Source of the DNA: Gemmatimonadota bacterium
GTDB taxonomy: Bacteria; Gemmatimonadota; Gemmatimonadetes; Gemmatimonadales; GWC2-71-9
Direction: 5' to 3'
NCBI GenBank assembly: GCA_003222205.1
Contig: QHVC01000051.1
Location: 1 to 39,242 of the forward strand
Length of the DNA stretch: 39,242 bases
The first letter of the stretch is position 1. Every line of letters starts with the position of its first letter. This document shows, one piece after another, positions 1-8,671 of this stretch. Position numbers and translations under genes: made by a program. The notes under the pieces are model-generated. The model saw only the letters and a program-made list of their open reading frames with translations. It ran no database searches and was not told where the DNA came from.

Positions 1-1
1 C

Positions 2-2512
2 ACGGCCGCCGTAAACGTCGGACTGGGCGCCGCGGCGATCGCCCTGGCGCGGCCCATCCCGGCGCTCCCGGCCACGATTGACCCCGGGCGCGAGCCCGGG
101 GTACCGCGCCACCGGGACGCGCTCCACACCGTGGCGCTCGTGCTGCTCGGCTGCACCGCCTTCGCCTCCCTGCTCGACGAGATCGCCTGGACCCGCGTGC
201 TGGTAATGGTCGTGGGCGGATCCACCTACGCATTCACCCTGGTCCTCGTGGTGTTTCTGTTGGGAATCGGGCTGGGGAGCGCCCTGGTGGCCAGGCGCAG
301 CACTGAGCGCGCCGTGACGGCGGCGTCGGCCGGGCTCGCCCAAGGGGTGACGGCGGCGGGCGCCGCGGGGCTGTTCGTCTTCTTCTCGTGGCTGCCGCTG
401 TACATCCTCGCCGTGTTCCAGATCGACGGCCTCGGTCCCACGGCGCGGCTGCTGCTGATGGGACTCGCCGTCGGTGCCGTCGTGCTCGTGCCCGCGCTGG
501 GGATGGGGATGACGTTCCCCCTGCTCACCGATCTCGTCGCGCAGCCGGGCGAGGCGCGCGCGCGGGACGTCGGCGCCGCGTACGCGCTCAACACCGTCGG
601 CAGCATCATCGGCGCGGCGCTCACCGGCTTCGTTCTCGTGGTGGCGCTCGGCACCGACCGCACGCTGCGCCTGGGGCTGGCGATCAACGGGGTCGCGGCC
701 CTCGCCCTGGTGGCCCTGGCGGCGCGGGGCGTGCCGGAGGGCTCCCCGGAGCACCGCCGCCTGCGCCTGCGAGTGCTGGGCGGCGGCGTCCTCGGGGCGT
801 GCGGCTTGGTGGTGGCCCTCGTGGTGCCGCACTGGAGCAGCCGGTTCATCGATCTGGGGCCCACGATTTACGGCCGCGGGAAGATGTCGCCGGCGGAGCG
901 CCGCGGATTCCTGGATCATGCGGGCGGGCGGCAGTTGGCGTTCCGCGAGGGGTGGAACGCGACGGTGTCGGTCTGGGAGAGCGCGGCCGGCCGAACGCTC
1001 AAGGTGAACGGCAAGGCCGACGCGTCCGACCACGGAGACATGGATACGGAGATCCTCACCGGCCTCGCGCCCGCGGCAGCGCGGCCGAACGCCTCGTCCG
1101 CCCTCGTGATCGGCTTCGGGAGCGGGGTTTCCGCGCGCACGCTCGCCGATGTCCCGGGGATGCGACGCGTTCGCGTGATCGAGATCGAGCCGGCCGTGCT
1201 GCGGGTCGCCGGGCTCTTCGCGGGGGTCAACGACTCGGTGCTCGGCCGCCCTACGGTGACGGCCGTGGTCGACGACGCCCGCAGCGCGCTGCAGCTGGAT
1301 GGGGCGGCGTACGACGTCGTCGTCTCGGAGCCCAGCAACCCCTGGGTCGCGGGAGTGGCGACGCTGTATACCCCGGAGTTCTTCCGCATCGTCAGACGCC
1401 GGCTCGCCGACGATGGAGTGTTTTGTCAGTGGGTGCAGCTCTATCAGCTGCCGCTGCCGGTCGTCGCGACGATCGTCGCGAACGTGCGAGACGTGTTCCC
1501 GCACGCGGAGCTGTGGTACAGCTCGCCGTGGGACTTGATGGTCGTTGCCTCAGGGCGCCCGCTCCGCTACGATCGCGCATGGCTCGAGCGCCTGTTCGCG
1601 GATCCGCGCATCGGCGCATTGGGTCGGGAATACCTGAACGTGAACCGGCCGGAGCAGTACGTCGGCCACCTCGTGATGGGGGACGCCGGCACCGCCCGCC
1701 TTGCCGGCCGCGGCGCCATCCTGCACCGCGACGACCGGCCCCAGCTCGAGTTCGTCGCGGCCCGCAGCTTCCTGGACTCGGACAGCCCCGGCGAGGTGTT
1801 CGATTCCCTCGTGGCGATCGGTGCGGCCGCCGATGCCGCCGCGCCGCCCGAGGCGCTCGCGTGGGCGTTGAGTTCGCGCCGCGGCGACCCCGCCGGCCTG
1901 GAGTATGTGGAGGTGGCGCGGCGCGCGCATCCGCGCGACGACCGCTGGACCTTCCACGTCGCGGCGATGCGGATGTCGCTCGGCGACTCCTCACTCGCCG
2001 ACTCGGCCCTCCCGCGCCTCGCCCGCGCCGGCGACCCCGAGGCGTTGCTCCTCGCCGGCATCGTCGCAGCGAAGCGCGACCAGCGGGAGCGCGCTCGCCG
2101 ACTGCTGGGGCGGGCGATCGCCGCCGGGGCGTACGAGGCGGAAGCGCGAGCGGTGCTCGCGGCCCTGGCCGCCCGCGATCGACGGTGGGGGGAAGCCAGC
2201 GTCGAAGTGCGGCGCGCGCTCGCCGCTGTAGGGAGCACCTTCCGGCACCCGTACCCACGGGACTGGCTCGGGGAGGCCCTGACGGCGCTGTCCCTGGACG
2301 GCCCCGCACCGCGGGCAGACAGTCTTCTCACAATGGCGTTGGAGACTCGTCCCGGCTGGGCGTCGCTCTACGAGCTCGAAGGACTGGTGGAGCTCCGCCT
2401 GGGCCGCTGCACGGAGGCCGCCGAGCGGTTTCTGACCTTGCTGGATTTCGGTATGGCGCGGCCGGACGGGCCGGATCTCGTCGCCCGGTGTCGCCGCGGC
2501 CTCAGCCCTTAG
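2..2512 (+). CDS. Membrane-anchored spermidine-synthase-like protein with C-terminal TPR-like region (5' partial)
   Basis: The reading frame is open to the first base of the window, so the true start lies upstream. The GTG at 131 falls inside the membrane region and is not a convincing start. Visible are several hydrophobic segments of a major-facilitator-like half (to about base 830). A Rossmann-type aminopropyl/methyltransferase domain follows, with glycine motif VIGFGSGVSARTL (near 1105-1145), acidic VIEIEP, and the family hallmark SEPSNPWVAGVATLYTPEFF (near 1327-1383). An alanine-rich helical C-terminus resembles TPR repeats. This architecture is that of the fused MFS/spermidine synthase family, common in high-GC environmental bacteria and mostly uncharacterised. 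True polyamine synthesis cannot be claimed. It converges on the kinase gene, and the two stop codons share four bases (2509-2512). Confidence 0.8.
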   Translation, partial: TAAVNVGLGAAAIALARPIPALPATIDPGREPGVPRHRDALHTVALVLLGCTAFASLLDEIAWTRVLVMVVGGSTYAFTLVLVVFLLGIGLGSALVARRSTERAVTAASAGLAQGVTAAGAAGLFVFFSWLPLYILAVFQIDGLGPTARLLLMGLAVGAVVLVPALGMGMTFPLLTDLVAQPGEARARDVGAAYALNTVGSIIGAALTGFVLVVALGTDRTLRLGLAINGVAALALVALAARGVPEGSPEHRRLRLRVLGGGVLGACGLVVALVVPHWSSRFIDLGPTIYGRGKMSPAERRGFLDHAGGRQLAFREGWNATVSVWESAAGRTLKVNGKADASDHGDMDTEILTGLAPAAARPNASSALVIGFGSGVSARTLADVPGMRRVRVIEIEPAVLRVAGLFAGVNDSVLGRPTVTAVVDDARSALQLDGAAYDVVVSEPSNPWVAGVATLYTPEFFRIVRRRLADDGVFCQWVQLYQLPLPVVATIVANVRDVFPHAELWYSSPWDLMVVASGRPLRYDRAWLERLFADPRIGALGREYLNVNRPEQYVGHLVMGDAGTARLAGRGAILHRDDRPQLEFVAARSFLDSDSPGEVFDSLVAIGAAADAAAPPEALAWALSSRRGDPAGLEYVEVARRAHPRDDRWTFHVAAMRMSLGDSSLADSALPRLARAGDPEALLLAGIVAAKRDQRERARRLLGRAIAAGAYEAEARAVLAALAARDRRWGEASVEVRRALAAVGSTFRHPYPRDWLGEALTALSLDGPAPRADSLLTMALETRPGWASLYELEGLVELRLGRCTEAAERFLTLLDFGMARPDGPDLVARCRRGLSP

Positions 2513-4344
2513 GGCGCGGGGCGGTCTCCGAGAAGGTCGCGGATCTCCCCGGCCGCCGCGATAGCGTGGTCGACATCGCGCGACAGTGAGCGCGCTTGTT
2601 GCGTCGCGTGGGTCAAGTCGCTGAGCACGGCGGCGACTCCCGCCGACTTGAGCCGCAACAGGTCGAAGCGGACGTTCTGCATCGCGATCACGCACGAATC
2701 CAGCTGCTCCGCGACGCCGCGCCGCCGCGTCACCAGATCACCCAGCGCCTGTCGCTGTCGCTCGAGCATGCTCACCTGCCGGTCCCGCTCCAGGCTCTCG
2801 GGCTGCCGGCGGGCCCCTTCCAGCTTCTCGTCAATGCGCGCCAGCGCGGCGGGATCCACGTCCCCGGTCATTGTCGCCAGCATGCGGGCCAGCTCTTCGG
2901 CGCGGTGCACCAGCTTGTCGACCGTGTCCACCACGTCGGGCAGCAGCTTCCGCTCGGAGGAGGGCAGCCGGTCCATGATCTTGAGGATCGCCTGGCGGTC
3001 GAGCCGCACCTGGGTGACCGCCTCGAGGTGCCGGCCGAACTCTTCCGCCGTCGGCGGTGCCAGCTGGCCGCCCCGGCGGCCGCTCGTCCCGAGCCGCGCT
3101 ACGGCGCCGTCGGGCGCCACCGGACGATGCAGGATGTCGCGCCAGGAGTAGCCGGCCTCCCACAGCTTCCAGAACCGGGGGAGCACCCCGAACGCGCCCC
3201 AGATCGCGCAGCCGATCACGGCCCAGGACAGGTGCCCGGCGTTCAGCACGTCGAGGACAGCCACGCCGCTGAACACCGACGCCCAGGTGACGAAGGCGTG
3301 GCGCGTGCGGCGCACGATCTCCGGCTCCCCGCCTTGCCCGCGCGGGGCGAGGTCCCGCCGCTGCGAGCGGCGCGAGAGCTCGCGGTTCCGCGCGGCGGGG
3401 GGGAGTGGAGGTAGATCCTCCGGCATCCGCCGCAGGGCGGTACCCGGGCGGCTCGGCATCGAGCGGCGCGGGCGGTAGGGTGCCGCGCTCCGCGATTCCA
3501 GCGCCCGCCGCAGCGCGTCCGCGGTGGGCCAGCGGCTCTCCGGCTCCTTTTCGAGACAGCGCATCACACAGGCCGCCAGGTCTTCGGGACAATCGGGGCG
3601 CTTCTCGGTGATCATCGGCGCCGGCTCGGTGATGTGCTTCATGAGGATGCCGGGCACCGTCGGCGCGCGGAACGGCAGCTCGCCGACCAGCACTTGGTAG
3701 CCGACCACCCCTAGGCTGTAGATGTCCGACCGGCCGTCGATCTCCCGGTCGCCGGCGGCCTGCTCCGGGCTCATGAAATGCGGCGTCCCGATCGCCACCC
3801 CCGTGGCCGTCAGCGTTCCCCCGGTGGCCGAGGACAGCGCCTTGGCGATGCCGAAATCCGTCACGACCACCCGGCCGCGGCTTCCCTCGAGGAGGATGTT
3901 GTCCGGCTTGACGTCGCGGTGGATGATGCCGAGCGCATGGGCGGCGCTCAGCGCGTCGGCGGTTTCCGACAGGATGCGGCGGACCTCCTCCGGCGGGAGG
4001 CGGCCCCGGCGCTTCAGCCGCGCCGACAACGGCTCGCCGTCCACGTAGGCCATGACGAAGTACACGATGCCGTCCGGCCCTTCACCGACCGCGTGGATCG
4101 GCACGATGTTGGGGTGGGAGAGCCGAGCCGCCGTCTCGGCTTCGCGGAGAAACCGCGTCCGAATGCCCTCCTGGAACGCCAATTCCGGCGGCAGCACCTT
4201 GATGGCGACTCGCCGCTTGAGCCGTTCGTCTCGGGCGTTATAAACGACCCCCATGCCCCCGCGTCCGATCTCCCCCTCGACCGTATAGCTGGTCCCGAGG
4301 GCCTGGGTCAGACGCGCGATGAGTGATCGATCCGCTTCGTTCAC
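2509..4344 (-). CDS. Serine/threonine protein kinase, Pkn type, with two membrane helices and coiled-coil C-terminus
   Basis: A complete Hanks-type kinase domain fills residues about 20-285: glycine loop GEIGRGGMGVVY (24-35), catalytic lysine in VAIKV (Lys49), catalytic loop HRDVKPDN (142-149, Asp144), DFG (163-165) and SPE (192-194). It phosphorylates Ser/Thr on substrate proteins at the cytoplasmic membrane. Residues about 349-367 and 372-389 form two hydrophobic helices joined by a short turn, like the small 2TM domain found in such kinases. About 210 residues of charged, coiled-coil-prone sequence follow. There is no extracellular PASTA domain, so the sensor is probably the coiled coil or the membrane itself. 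The start is GTG at 4344, with no strong ribosome binding site visible. It is divergent from lon, 233 bases apart. Substrates are unknown. Confidence 0.88.
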   Translation of the reverse strand: MNEADRSLIARLTQALGTSYTVEGEIGRGGMGVVYNARDERLKRRVAIKVLPPELAFQEGIRTRFLREAETAARLSHPNIVPIHAVGEGPDGIVYFVMAYVDGEPLSARLKRRGRLPPEEVRRILSETADALSAAHALGIIHRDVKPDNILLEGSRGRVVVTDFGIAKALSSATGGTLTATGVAIGTPHFMSPEQAAGDREIDGRSDIYSLGVVGYQVLVGELPFRAPTVPGILMKHITEPAPMITEKRPDCPEDLAACVMRCLEKEPESRWPTADALRRALESRSAAPYRPRRSMPSRPGTALRRMPEDLPPLPPAARNRELSRRSQRRDLAPRGQGGEPEIVRRTRHAFVTWASVFSGVAVLDVLNAGHLSWAVIGCAIWGAFGVLPRFWKLWEAGYSWRDILHRPVAPDGAVARLGTSGRRGGQLAPPTAEEFGRHLEAVTQVRLDRQAILKIMDRLPSSERKLLPDVVDTVDKLVHRAEELARMLATMTGDVDPAALARIDEKLEGARRQPESLERDRQVSMLERQRQALGDLVTRRRGVAEQLDSCVIAMQNVRFDLLRLKSAGVAAVLSDLTHATQQARSLSRDVDHAIAAAGEIRDLLGDRPAP

Positions 4345-4577
4345 GAGATCCAGAGGGTTGATCGGCTCATAGATTTACGCACCCGACGGCACTCCGGCAA
4401 CTATCTCACCCGCCGAAACTTAGCGTTTGACCCTGGAAACTCCCGACGCTTTGACAGCCCCTGCCTTATTGACGCGGGCGCGACGGAACGTCCGTGCTTG
4501 CGAAGTCGTTTTATATGGTGGCACGCGAGATGCTGAAGCGTGGCTCGGAGTGACTCTTTTCTCGGAGACGATCCCGA
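4345..4577. promoter_or_regulatory. Divergent control region between the kinase gene and lon
   Basis: The 233 bases between the two divergent starts are clearly richer in A/T than the flanking genes and must hold both promoters. An AT-rich TTTATATGG (about 4510-4518) is the best plus-strand minus-10 candidate for lon, but no matching minus-35 box lies 16-18 bases upstream. TTGACA occurs at 4451-4456, without a good minus-10 partner. A GGAG (4564-4567) ten bases before the lon ATG is a plausible ribosome binding site. I saw no CIRCE inverted repeat and no CtsR-type direct repeat. The exact promoters are unresolved. Confidence 0.4.
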
Positions 4578-7004
4578 ATGTCTGAGCGGCTTACCCTCCC
4601 AGTCCTGCCGTTGCGGGACATGGTGCTGTTTCCCGGCGTGACCACCCCGGTCGGCGCGGGCCGCCCCGCCACCCTGCGGGCCATCGAGGCCGCGCTCAAG
4701 ACCGAGTCCCGGCTGATCTTCGCGGTCGCGCAGCGCGAAAACGTGGACTCGGTGTCCCCGGCCCTGTTGTACGGCATGGGCACGATCGCGCGGATCGGGC
4801 AGGTGCAGCGCGGGCTGGGCGGCGTGCAACTGGTCCTGCACGGCGAGAAGCGTGCTGCCGCGCTCCAGTACGCCGAGCGTGCCGGCCACATCGAAGCGGT
4901 CGTCGTGGAGGCGGTGGAACAGCCGCCGATCAAACCGGACGATCGCGCCTTCGTCGCGCTGTTCCGCGAGGCCCGCGAGCGCGCGGGTGAGCTGGGCGAG
5001 AAGTCCGGGCTCCCTGACGAGGTCGTCCGGCAGGTGCTGGAAGAGGTCGCCGACCAGCCCGGCCGCCTCGCCGATCTCGTGGCCGGCTACCTCGATATCC
5101 CGACGCCCGAGCGCCAAGGGCTGCTCGAGCTGCTCTCGGTCGAGGAGCGGCTGCGCCGGGTGCTGGTGCACGTGCAGCGGCAGATCGGCGTCCTCAACGC
5201 CCAGGAGGACATCAAGTCCCAGGTGCAGGAGGAGCTCGGCCAGCGCCAGCGCGAAATGATCCTCCGCGAGCAGTTGAAGGCGATCCACAAGGAGCTCGGC
5301 GAAGAGGACGAGGGCGGCGACGTCGAGGAGCTGCGCAAGCGCCTGGCGGCGCTCGGGCTGCCCGAGGCGGCCAAGAAGGAGGTCGAACGCGAGCTGTCGC
5401 GACTGGAGCGCGCCAGCCGCGACTCGATGGAAGCGCAGGTCATCCGCACCTACCTCGAGACCGTCGCCGAGCTGCCGTGGAACAAGCGGGCCGACGAGTC
5501 CCTCGATCTGAAGCGCGCGTCCGAGATCCTTGAGGAGGACCACTACGGCCTCAAGGACGTCAAGGACCAGGTACTGGAATTCCTCGCGGTGCGGCAGCTG
5601 CGGCAGCGAGCGCCCAAGGGGGAAGCCCCGGGGAACGAGGACGACAAGCAGGCGAAAGGCCTGATCCTGCTGTTCCTGGGTCCCCCGGGCGTGGGCAAGA
5701 CGTCGATCGCCAAGTCCATCGCCCGGGCCCTGGGCCGTCCCTACGTCCGCATCTCCCTGGGCGGCGCCCGGGACGAGGCCGACATCCGCGGCCACCGCCG
5801 CACTTACGTGGGCGCGATGCCGGGTCGCATCATCCAGGGCATGAAACAGGCGGGAGCCAAGAACCCCGTCTTCCTCCTCGATGAAGTGGACAAGCTGGGC
5901 GTGTCCTTCCAGGGGGACCCGGCGGCCGCGCTGCTCGAGGTCTTGGATCCGGCTCAGAACGACTCGTTCACCGACCACTACCTCGGCGTGCCGTTCGATC
6001 TCTCGGAGGTCTTCTTCATCGCGACGGCGAACTTCCTCCAGTCGATCCCCGGGCCGCTGCTCGACCGCATGGAGAAGGTCGAGTTCGCGGGGTACACCGA
6101 GCGGGAGAAGCTGGAGATCGCCAAGCGCTACCTGGTGCCCCGCCAGCTGCGCGAGAAGGGCCTCAGCCCCGAGCAGCTCACCATCGCCGACGAGGCCGTG
6201 AGCGCGATCATCGCGAGCTACACGCGCGAGGCGGGCGTCCGCCAGCTGGAGCGGGAGATCGGCAAACTTGCCCGCAAGGTGGCCCGCAGAATCGCGGCGG
6301 GTGAGGTGGAGCGTGTCACCGTCGCCGCGGCGGACGTGGACGACTTGCTCGGCCGCCCCACGGTCCACCCCGAGCGCAAGGCGGGCGAGGACCAGGTCGG
6401 CGTCGCTACCGGGATGTACTACACACCCGTGGGCGGCGACATCATGTTTGTCGAAGCCAGCGTCATGCGGGGGAAAGGCGAGTTGGTCTTGACCGGCCAG
6501 TTGGGCGACGTGATGAAGGAGTCCGCCCGGGCGGCGCTGACGTATGCCAAGTCGCACGCGGACCGCCTGGGGATTCCCGAGGACATACTGGCCGAGAGCG
6601 ACCTCCACATCCACGTCCCCGCCGGCGCCATCCCCAAGGACGGCCCGTCGGCGGGCGTGACGATGGCGACGGCACTCGTCTCGGCACTGTCCAAGCGGCC
6701 GGCCCGCCACGACATCGCGATGACGGGCGAGGTCACCCTCCGTGGCCGGGTACTGCCGATCGGGGGAGTGAAGGAGAAGGTCCTGGGGGCCGTGCGCGCG
6801 GGGATCCGGACGATCATCCTCCCCAAGGACAACGCCCCCGACCTCCAGGACATCGCCGAGGACGTGCGCAAGACGCTCGATGTCCACTTGGTCGAGGACC
6901 TGGGCGAAGTGCTGAGTCTCGCCCTGCGCGCCAGGTATGAAGACGGCCAGCTGGTATTTGACGGGGAAGCGCCGGTGGAGCCGCGGATGGTGGGGAAGAA
7001 ATAG
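4578..7004 (+). CDS. lon: ATP-dependent protease La (Lon)
   Basis: Full-length 808-residue LonA, a cytoplasmic hexameric AAA+ serine protease that degrades damaged and regulatory proteins. The order is the N-terminal substrate-binding domain (from LPVLPLRDMVLFPG), a coiled-coil region (about 190-300), the AAA+ module with Walker A GPPGVGKTS (368-376) and Walker B FLLDEVDK (432-439), then the proteolytic domain. The catalytic dyad is Ser691 in PKDGPSAGVTM and Lys732 in GGVKEKVLGA. Length and motifs are those of ordinary bacterial LonA, so it should be active. The start is ATG 4578 with GGAG ten bases upstream. The gene stands alone. A strong inverted-repeat structure follows its stop codon and may end the transcript. 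Confidence 0.97.
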   Translation: MSERLTLPVLPLRDMVLFPGVTTPVGAGRPATLRAIEAALKTESRLIFAVAQRENVDSVSPALLYGMGTIARIGQVQRGLGGVQLVLHGEKRAAALQYAERAGHIEAVVVEAVEQPPIKPDDRAFVALFREARERAGELGEKSGLPDEVVRQVLEEVADQPGRLADLVAGYLDIPTPERQGLLELLSVEERLRRVLVHVQRQIGVLNAQEDIKSQVQEELGQRQREMILREQLKAIHKELGEEDEGGDVEELRKRLAALGLPEAAKKEVERELSRLERASRDSMEAQVIRTYLETVAELPWNKRADESLDLKRASEILEEDHYGLKDVKDQVLEFLAVRQLRQRAPKGEAPGNEDDKQAKGLILLFLGPPGVGKTSIAKSIARALGRPYVRISLGGARDEADIRGHRRTYVGAMPGRIIQGMKQAGAKNPVFLLDEVDKLGVSFQGDPAAALLEVLDPAQNDSFTDHYLGVPFDLSEVFFIATANFLQSIPGPLLDRMEKVEFAGYTEREKLEIAKRYLVPRQLREKGLSPEQLTIADEAVSAIIASYTREAGVRQLEREIGKLARKVARRIAAGEVERVTVAAADVDDLLGRPTVHPERKAGEDQVGVATGMYYTPVGGDIMFVEASVMRGKGELVLTGQLGDVMKESARAALTYAKSHADRLGIPEDILAESDLHIHVPAGAIPKDGPSAGVTMATALVSALSKRPARHDIAMTGEVTLRGRVLPIGGVKEKVLGAVRAGIRTIILPKDNAPDLQDIAEDVRKTLDVHLVEDLGEVLSLALRARYEDGQLVFDGEAPVEPRMVGKK

Positions 7005-7007
7005 GAA

Positions 7008-7068
7008 GGTGCCGGGTTTCGGGTGTCGGGGGTGTGTCACCCCACGCCCGGCACCTGACACCCGACAC
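7008..7068. repeat. Inverted pair of heptamer arrays between lon and the TetR gene, possible two-way terminator
   Basis: The left arm is built of 7-bp units close to GGTGYCG (7008-7028: GGTGCCG, GGTTTCG, GGTGTCG). The right arm carries the same unit inverted (7049-7069: CGGCACC, TGACACC, CGACACC). CGGGTGTC (7020-7027) pairs exactly with GACACCCG (7057-7064), and GGTGCCGGG (7008-7016) with CCCGGCACC (7047-7055), so alternative long hairpins can form. The position between two convergent stop codons suits a bidirectional terminator, but no T-tract follows. The same heptamer (as GGCACCC) occurs inside lhr at 35768. Confidence 0.7.
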
Positions 7069-7662
7069 CTAAGAAGAACGCACTCCGTTCACGATCAGGC
7101 TCACGGCCCCTTCCTTCCACCGCTCCCGGAGGGCCGGCTCGTCGGCGCCGAGGACGGGGGCGCTGGCCGCGATCGCCGATTCCAGCTGCAGATACCCTAC
7201 GAGTAACACGAGGGCTTGCGCCGCTGTCAGGTGGGGATCGAGGTCGTCGCGCACCTGACCCAGACCCTGGCCCTCCGCCAAGAGCACTACCAGCCGCTTG
7301 ATCGCCGGCGCGAACGGCGCGAGGTCGGCGCGCCCGGCCTGCGCCAGCAGCGCCACCAGCTCGGGATGCTGCCAGAGATGGTCGCACTGAGCCTGGAGCA
7401 CGCGTTCCAGACGCTCCAGGGGGCGGCCTTCCGCTACGGGCAGTGCCGCCAGGGCGTGCTCGAGTTCCCCGGCGACCTGGCTGAGGACTGCGTGGAAAAG
7501 CCCGTGCTTGGAGTGATAGTAGTAGAATAGGAGCTGCTTGTTGACGCCGGCTCGCCGGGCGATGGCATCCACCCGCGCGCCATAAAAGCCGCGGCGAGCG
7601 AATTCTTGTCGCGCCGCGGTCATAATCTGTAACGCTCTGTTGTTGGCTAACTTAGGAGGCAA
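7069..7662 (-). CDS. TetR/AcrR-family transcriptional regulator
   Basis: A one-component repressor-type regulator of about 197 residues. The N-terminal DNA-binding domain is clear: TAARQEFARRGFYGARVDAI, then the recognition helix region ARRAGVNKQLLFYYYHSK. The remaining helical domain would bind an unknown ligand. The start is ambiguous. A TTG at 7662 has GAGGA at a good distance (8 nt). A TTG at 7677 would add five residues but lies inside a palindrome, and ATG 7623 would remove part of helix 1. The first codons overlap the 3' end of the hydrolase gene. A promoter-like pair and a 24-bp inverted repeat immediately upstream suggest autoregulation. Its likely targets are its own gene and the adjacent hydrolase cluster, which is inference. 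Confidence 0.88.
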   Translation of the reverse strand: MPPKLANNRALQIMTAARQEFARRGFYGARVDAIARRAGVNKQLLFYYYHSKHGLFHAVLSQVAGELEHALAALPVAEGRPLERLERVLQAQCDHLWQHPELVALLAQAGRADLAPFAPAIKRLVVLLAEGQGLGQVRDDLDPHLTAAQALVLLVGYLQLESAIAASAPVLGADEPALRERWKEGAVSLIVNGVRSS

Positions 7663-7663
7663 T

Positions 7664-8671
7664 TCACAATTCCTCAACCATGTGGTTGAGGAAATATAGC
7701 CTCTGAGCTGGTCCAGAGTAAATGCGAGTCGCCGCGAGGTTCTCGGGGACCGTGGGCAGTCCTTCCTTGAGAAACGTGAGCAGGAGGTGATTGACTGCGT
7801 CGGGCTGTTCCTCCGGCGCCGCGTGGCCGGCCCGGGGCACGAACACGAACGCCGCTCGCGGCAGTTCCGCCGCCATGCGCCGGCCCACCGACGGCGGAAT
7901 CAGCCGATCGTCAGTTCCCCACAGTAGGAGTGTGGGAACCTGAATCGCGCTCAGCTGGCCGCGCAGGGCGTCGAAGCGAAACTGTCGCAAGACCCCCTGC
8001 AACGCGCGTCCGTAGTCGGGCTCGGCGACGGGCGCGTAGTACTGGTCCACGTCCTGGGTCGTGACTTTCGTGGGATCGGCGTAGACCCCGCGGAGGATCC
8101 GGGCGGTGATCGCGCGGCCGCGCAGCCCGCTGGCGATGCCGCCGACGACCCGCCAACGCGCTGCCCGCAGCAGCAACGGCCAATGGACCTCCGTGCCGGC
8201 TGCGTCGATCAGCGCCAGGGCTCGCACGCGCTCGGGGTGGGCGAGCGCCACTTCGGCGGCGATTTCCCCGCCCATCGAGTGGCCGACCAGCACCGCGTCG
8301 GGGATGCGCAGCGAATCGAGCAGCGCGACGACGAGGTGGGCGTACGCGGCGTTCGTGTAGCCGCTGTCGGGTTTGTCCGAGAACCCGAAGCCGCGGTTGT
8401 CGAACGCCACCACCCGGTAGCCTGCCGCTGCGAGCGGGCCGATCGCGTAGCGCCACGAGTACATCGAGGCGCCGAAGCCGTGAATCAGCAGGACCGCCGG
8501 TCCCGCCCCCGCGTCGATGTAGCGGAGACGAGTGCCGTCCACAACGATCGCGCTGGCCCGGAAGGGCGTGCCGGCCGGCCAGCGGGCCTCGGGCGGTAGC
8601 GGTGCCGCCCGGCAGGCGGCGAGGAGCAGGGCAGGGAGGAGCAGGGCAGGGCGGAGGCAGCGAGCGCTCAC
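7664..8671 (-). CDS. Exported lipoprotein alpha/beta hydrolase
   Basis: A 335-residue alpha/beta-hydrolase-fold enzyme with a lipoprotein signal (hydrophobic core then LAAC, Cys20), so it is probably attached to a membrane facing the periplasm. The oxyanion region HGFGASMYSW is at 64-73, the nucleophile elbow GHSMGG at 130-135 (Ser132), the acid in WGTDDRLIP (Asp255) and the histidine in AGHAAPEE (His283). The fold covers esterases, epoxide hydrolases and haloperoxidases, and the substrate is not predictable. The GTG start at 8671 overlaps the regulator's stop by four bases (GTGA), with GGAG five bases upstream. The last 20 or so residues after FLKEG look like an extension that runs into the TetR operator. 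A 15-bp tandem duplication lies in the signal-peptide region. Confidence 0.85.
   Translation of the reverse strand: MSARCLRPALLLPALLLAACRAAPLPPEARWPAGTPFRASAIVVDGTRLRYIDAGAGPAVLLIHGFGASMYSWRYAIGPLAAAGYRVVAFDNRGFGFSDKPDSGYTNAAYAHLVVALLDSLRIPDAVLVGHSMGGEIAAEVALAHPERVRALALIDAAGTEVHWPLLLRAARWRVVGGIASGLRGRAITARILRGVYADPTKVTTQDVDQYYAPVAEPDYGRALQGVLRQFRFDALRGQLSAIQVPTLLLWGTDDRLIPPSVGRRMAAELPRAAFVFVPRAGHAAPEEQPDAVNHLLLTFLKEGLPTVPENLAATRIYSGPAQRLYFLNHMVEEL
7670..7693. promoter_or_regulatory. 24-bp inverted repeat, probable TetR operator
   Basis: Perfect arms TTCCTCAACCA and TGGTTGAGGAA are separated by TG. It lies directly downstream of a minus-strand TATATT hexamer and just before the TetR start, where a bound dimer would block transcription. 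Size and symmetry match typical TetR-family operators. It also encodes the last residues of the hydrolase. A terminator is unlikely because no T-run follows on either strand. Confidence 0.6.
7693..7722 (-). promoter_or_regulatory. Candidate promoter of the TetR gene
   Basis: Read on the minus strand, TTTACT (7722-7717) and TATATT (7698-7693) are separated by 18 bases. They match the sigma-70 consensus at four and five of six positions. The presumed transcription start falls within the adjoining inverted repeat, consistent with an autoregulated promoter. Confidence 0.45.
8621..8650. repeat. 15-bp perfect tandem duplication in the hydrolase signal peptide
   Basis: Two identical copies of a 15-base unit starting GAGGAGCAGG lie back to back. 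On the coding strand each copy encodes PALLL, so the duplication adds five residues to the hydrophobic core without changing frame. Confidence 0.85.

Noticed and set aside
131-2512. GTG at 131 as the true start of the spermidine-synthase-like gene
   Set aside because: The frame is open to the window edge and the upstream residues continue a membrane-helix region, so the gene begins outside the window.
4345-4577. Search for a CIRCE or CtsR heat-shock operator before lon
   Set aside because: No TTAGCACTC-type inverted repeat or CtsR direct heptads are present. Only a short CTCGGAG direct repeat (about 4548 and 4561) was seen, too weak to call.
4401-7061. Long minus-strand frame of 886 codons opposite lon
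   Set aside because: The lon protein is unmistakable on the plus strand. The antisense frame is low-complexity Leu/Arg/His text with no motif.
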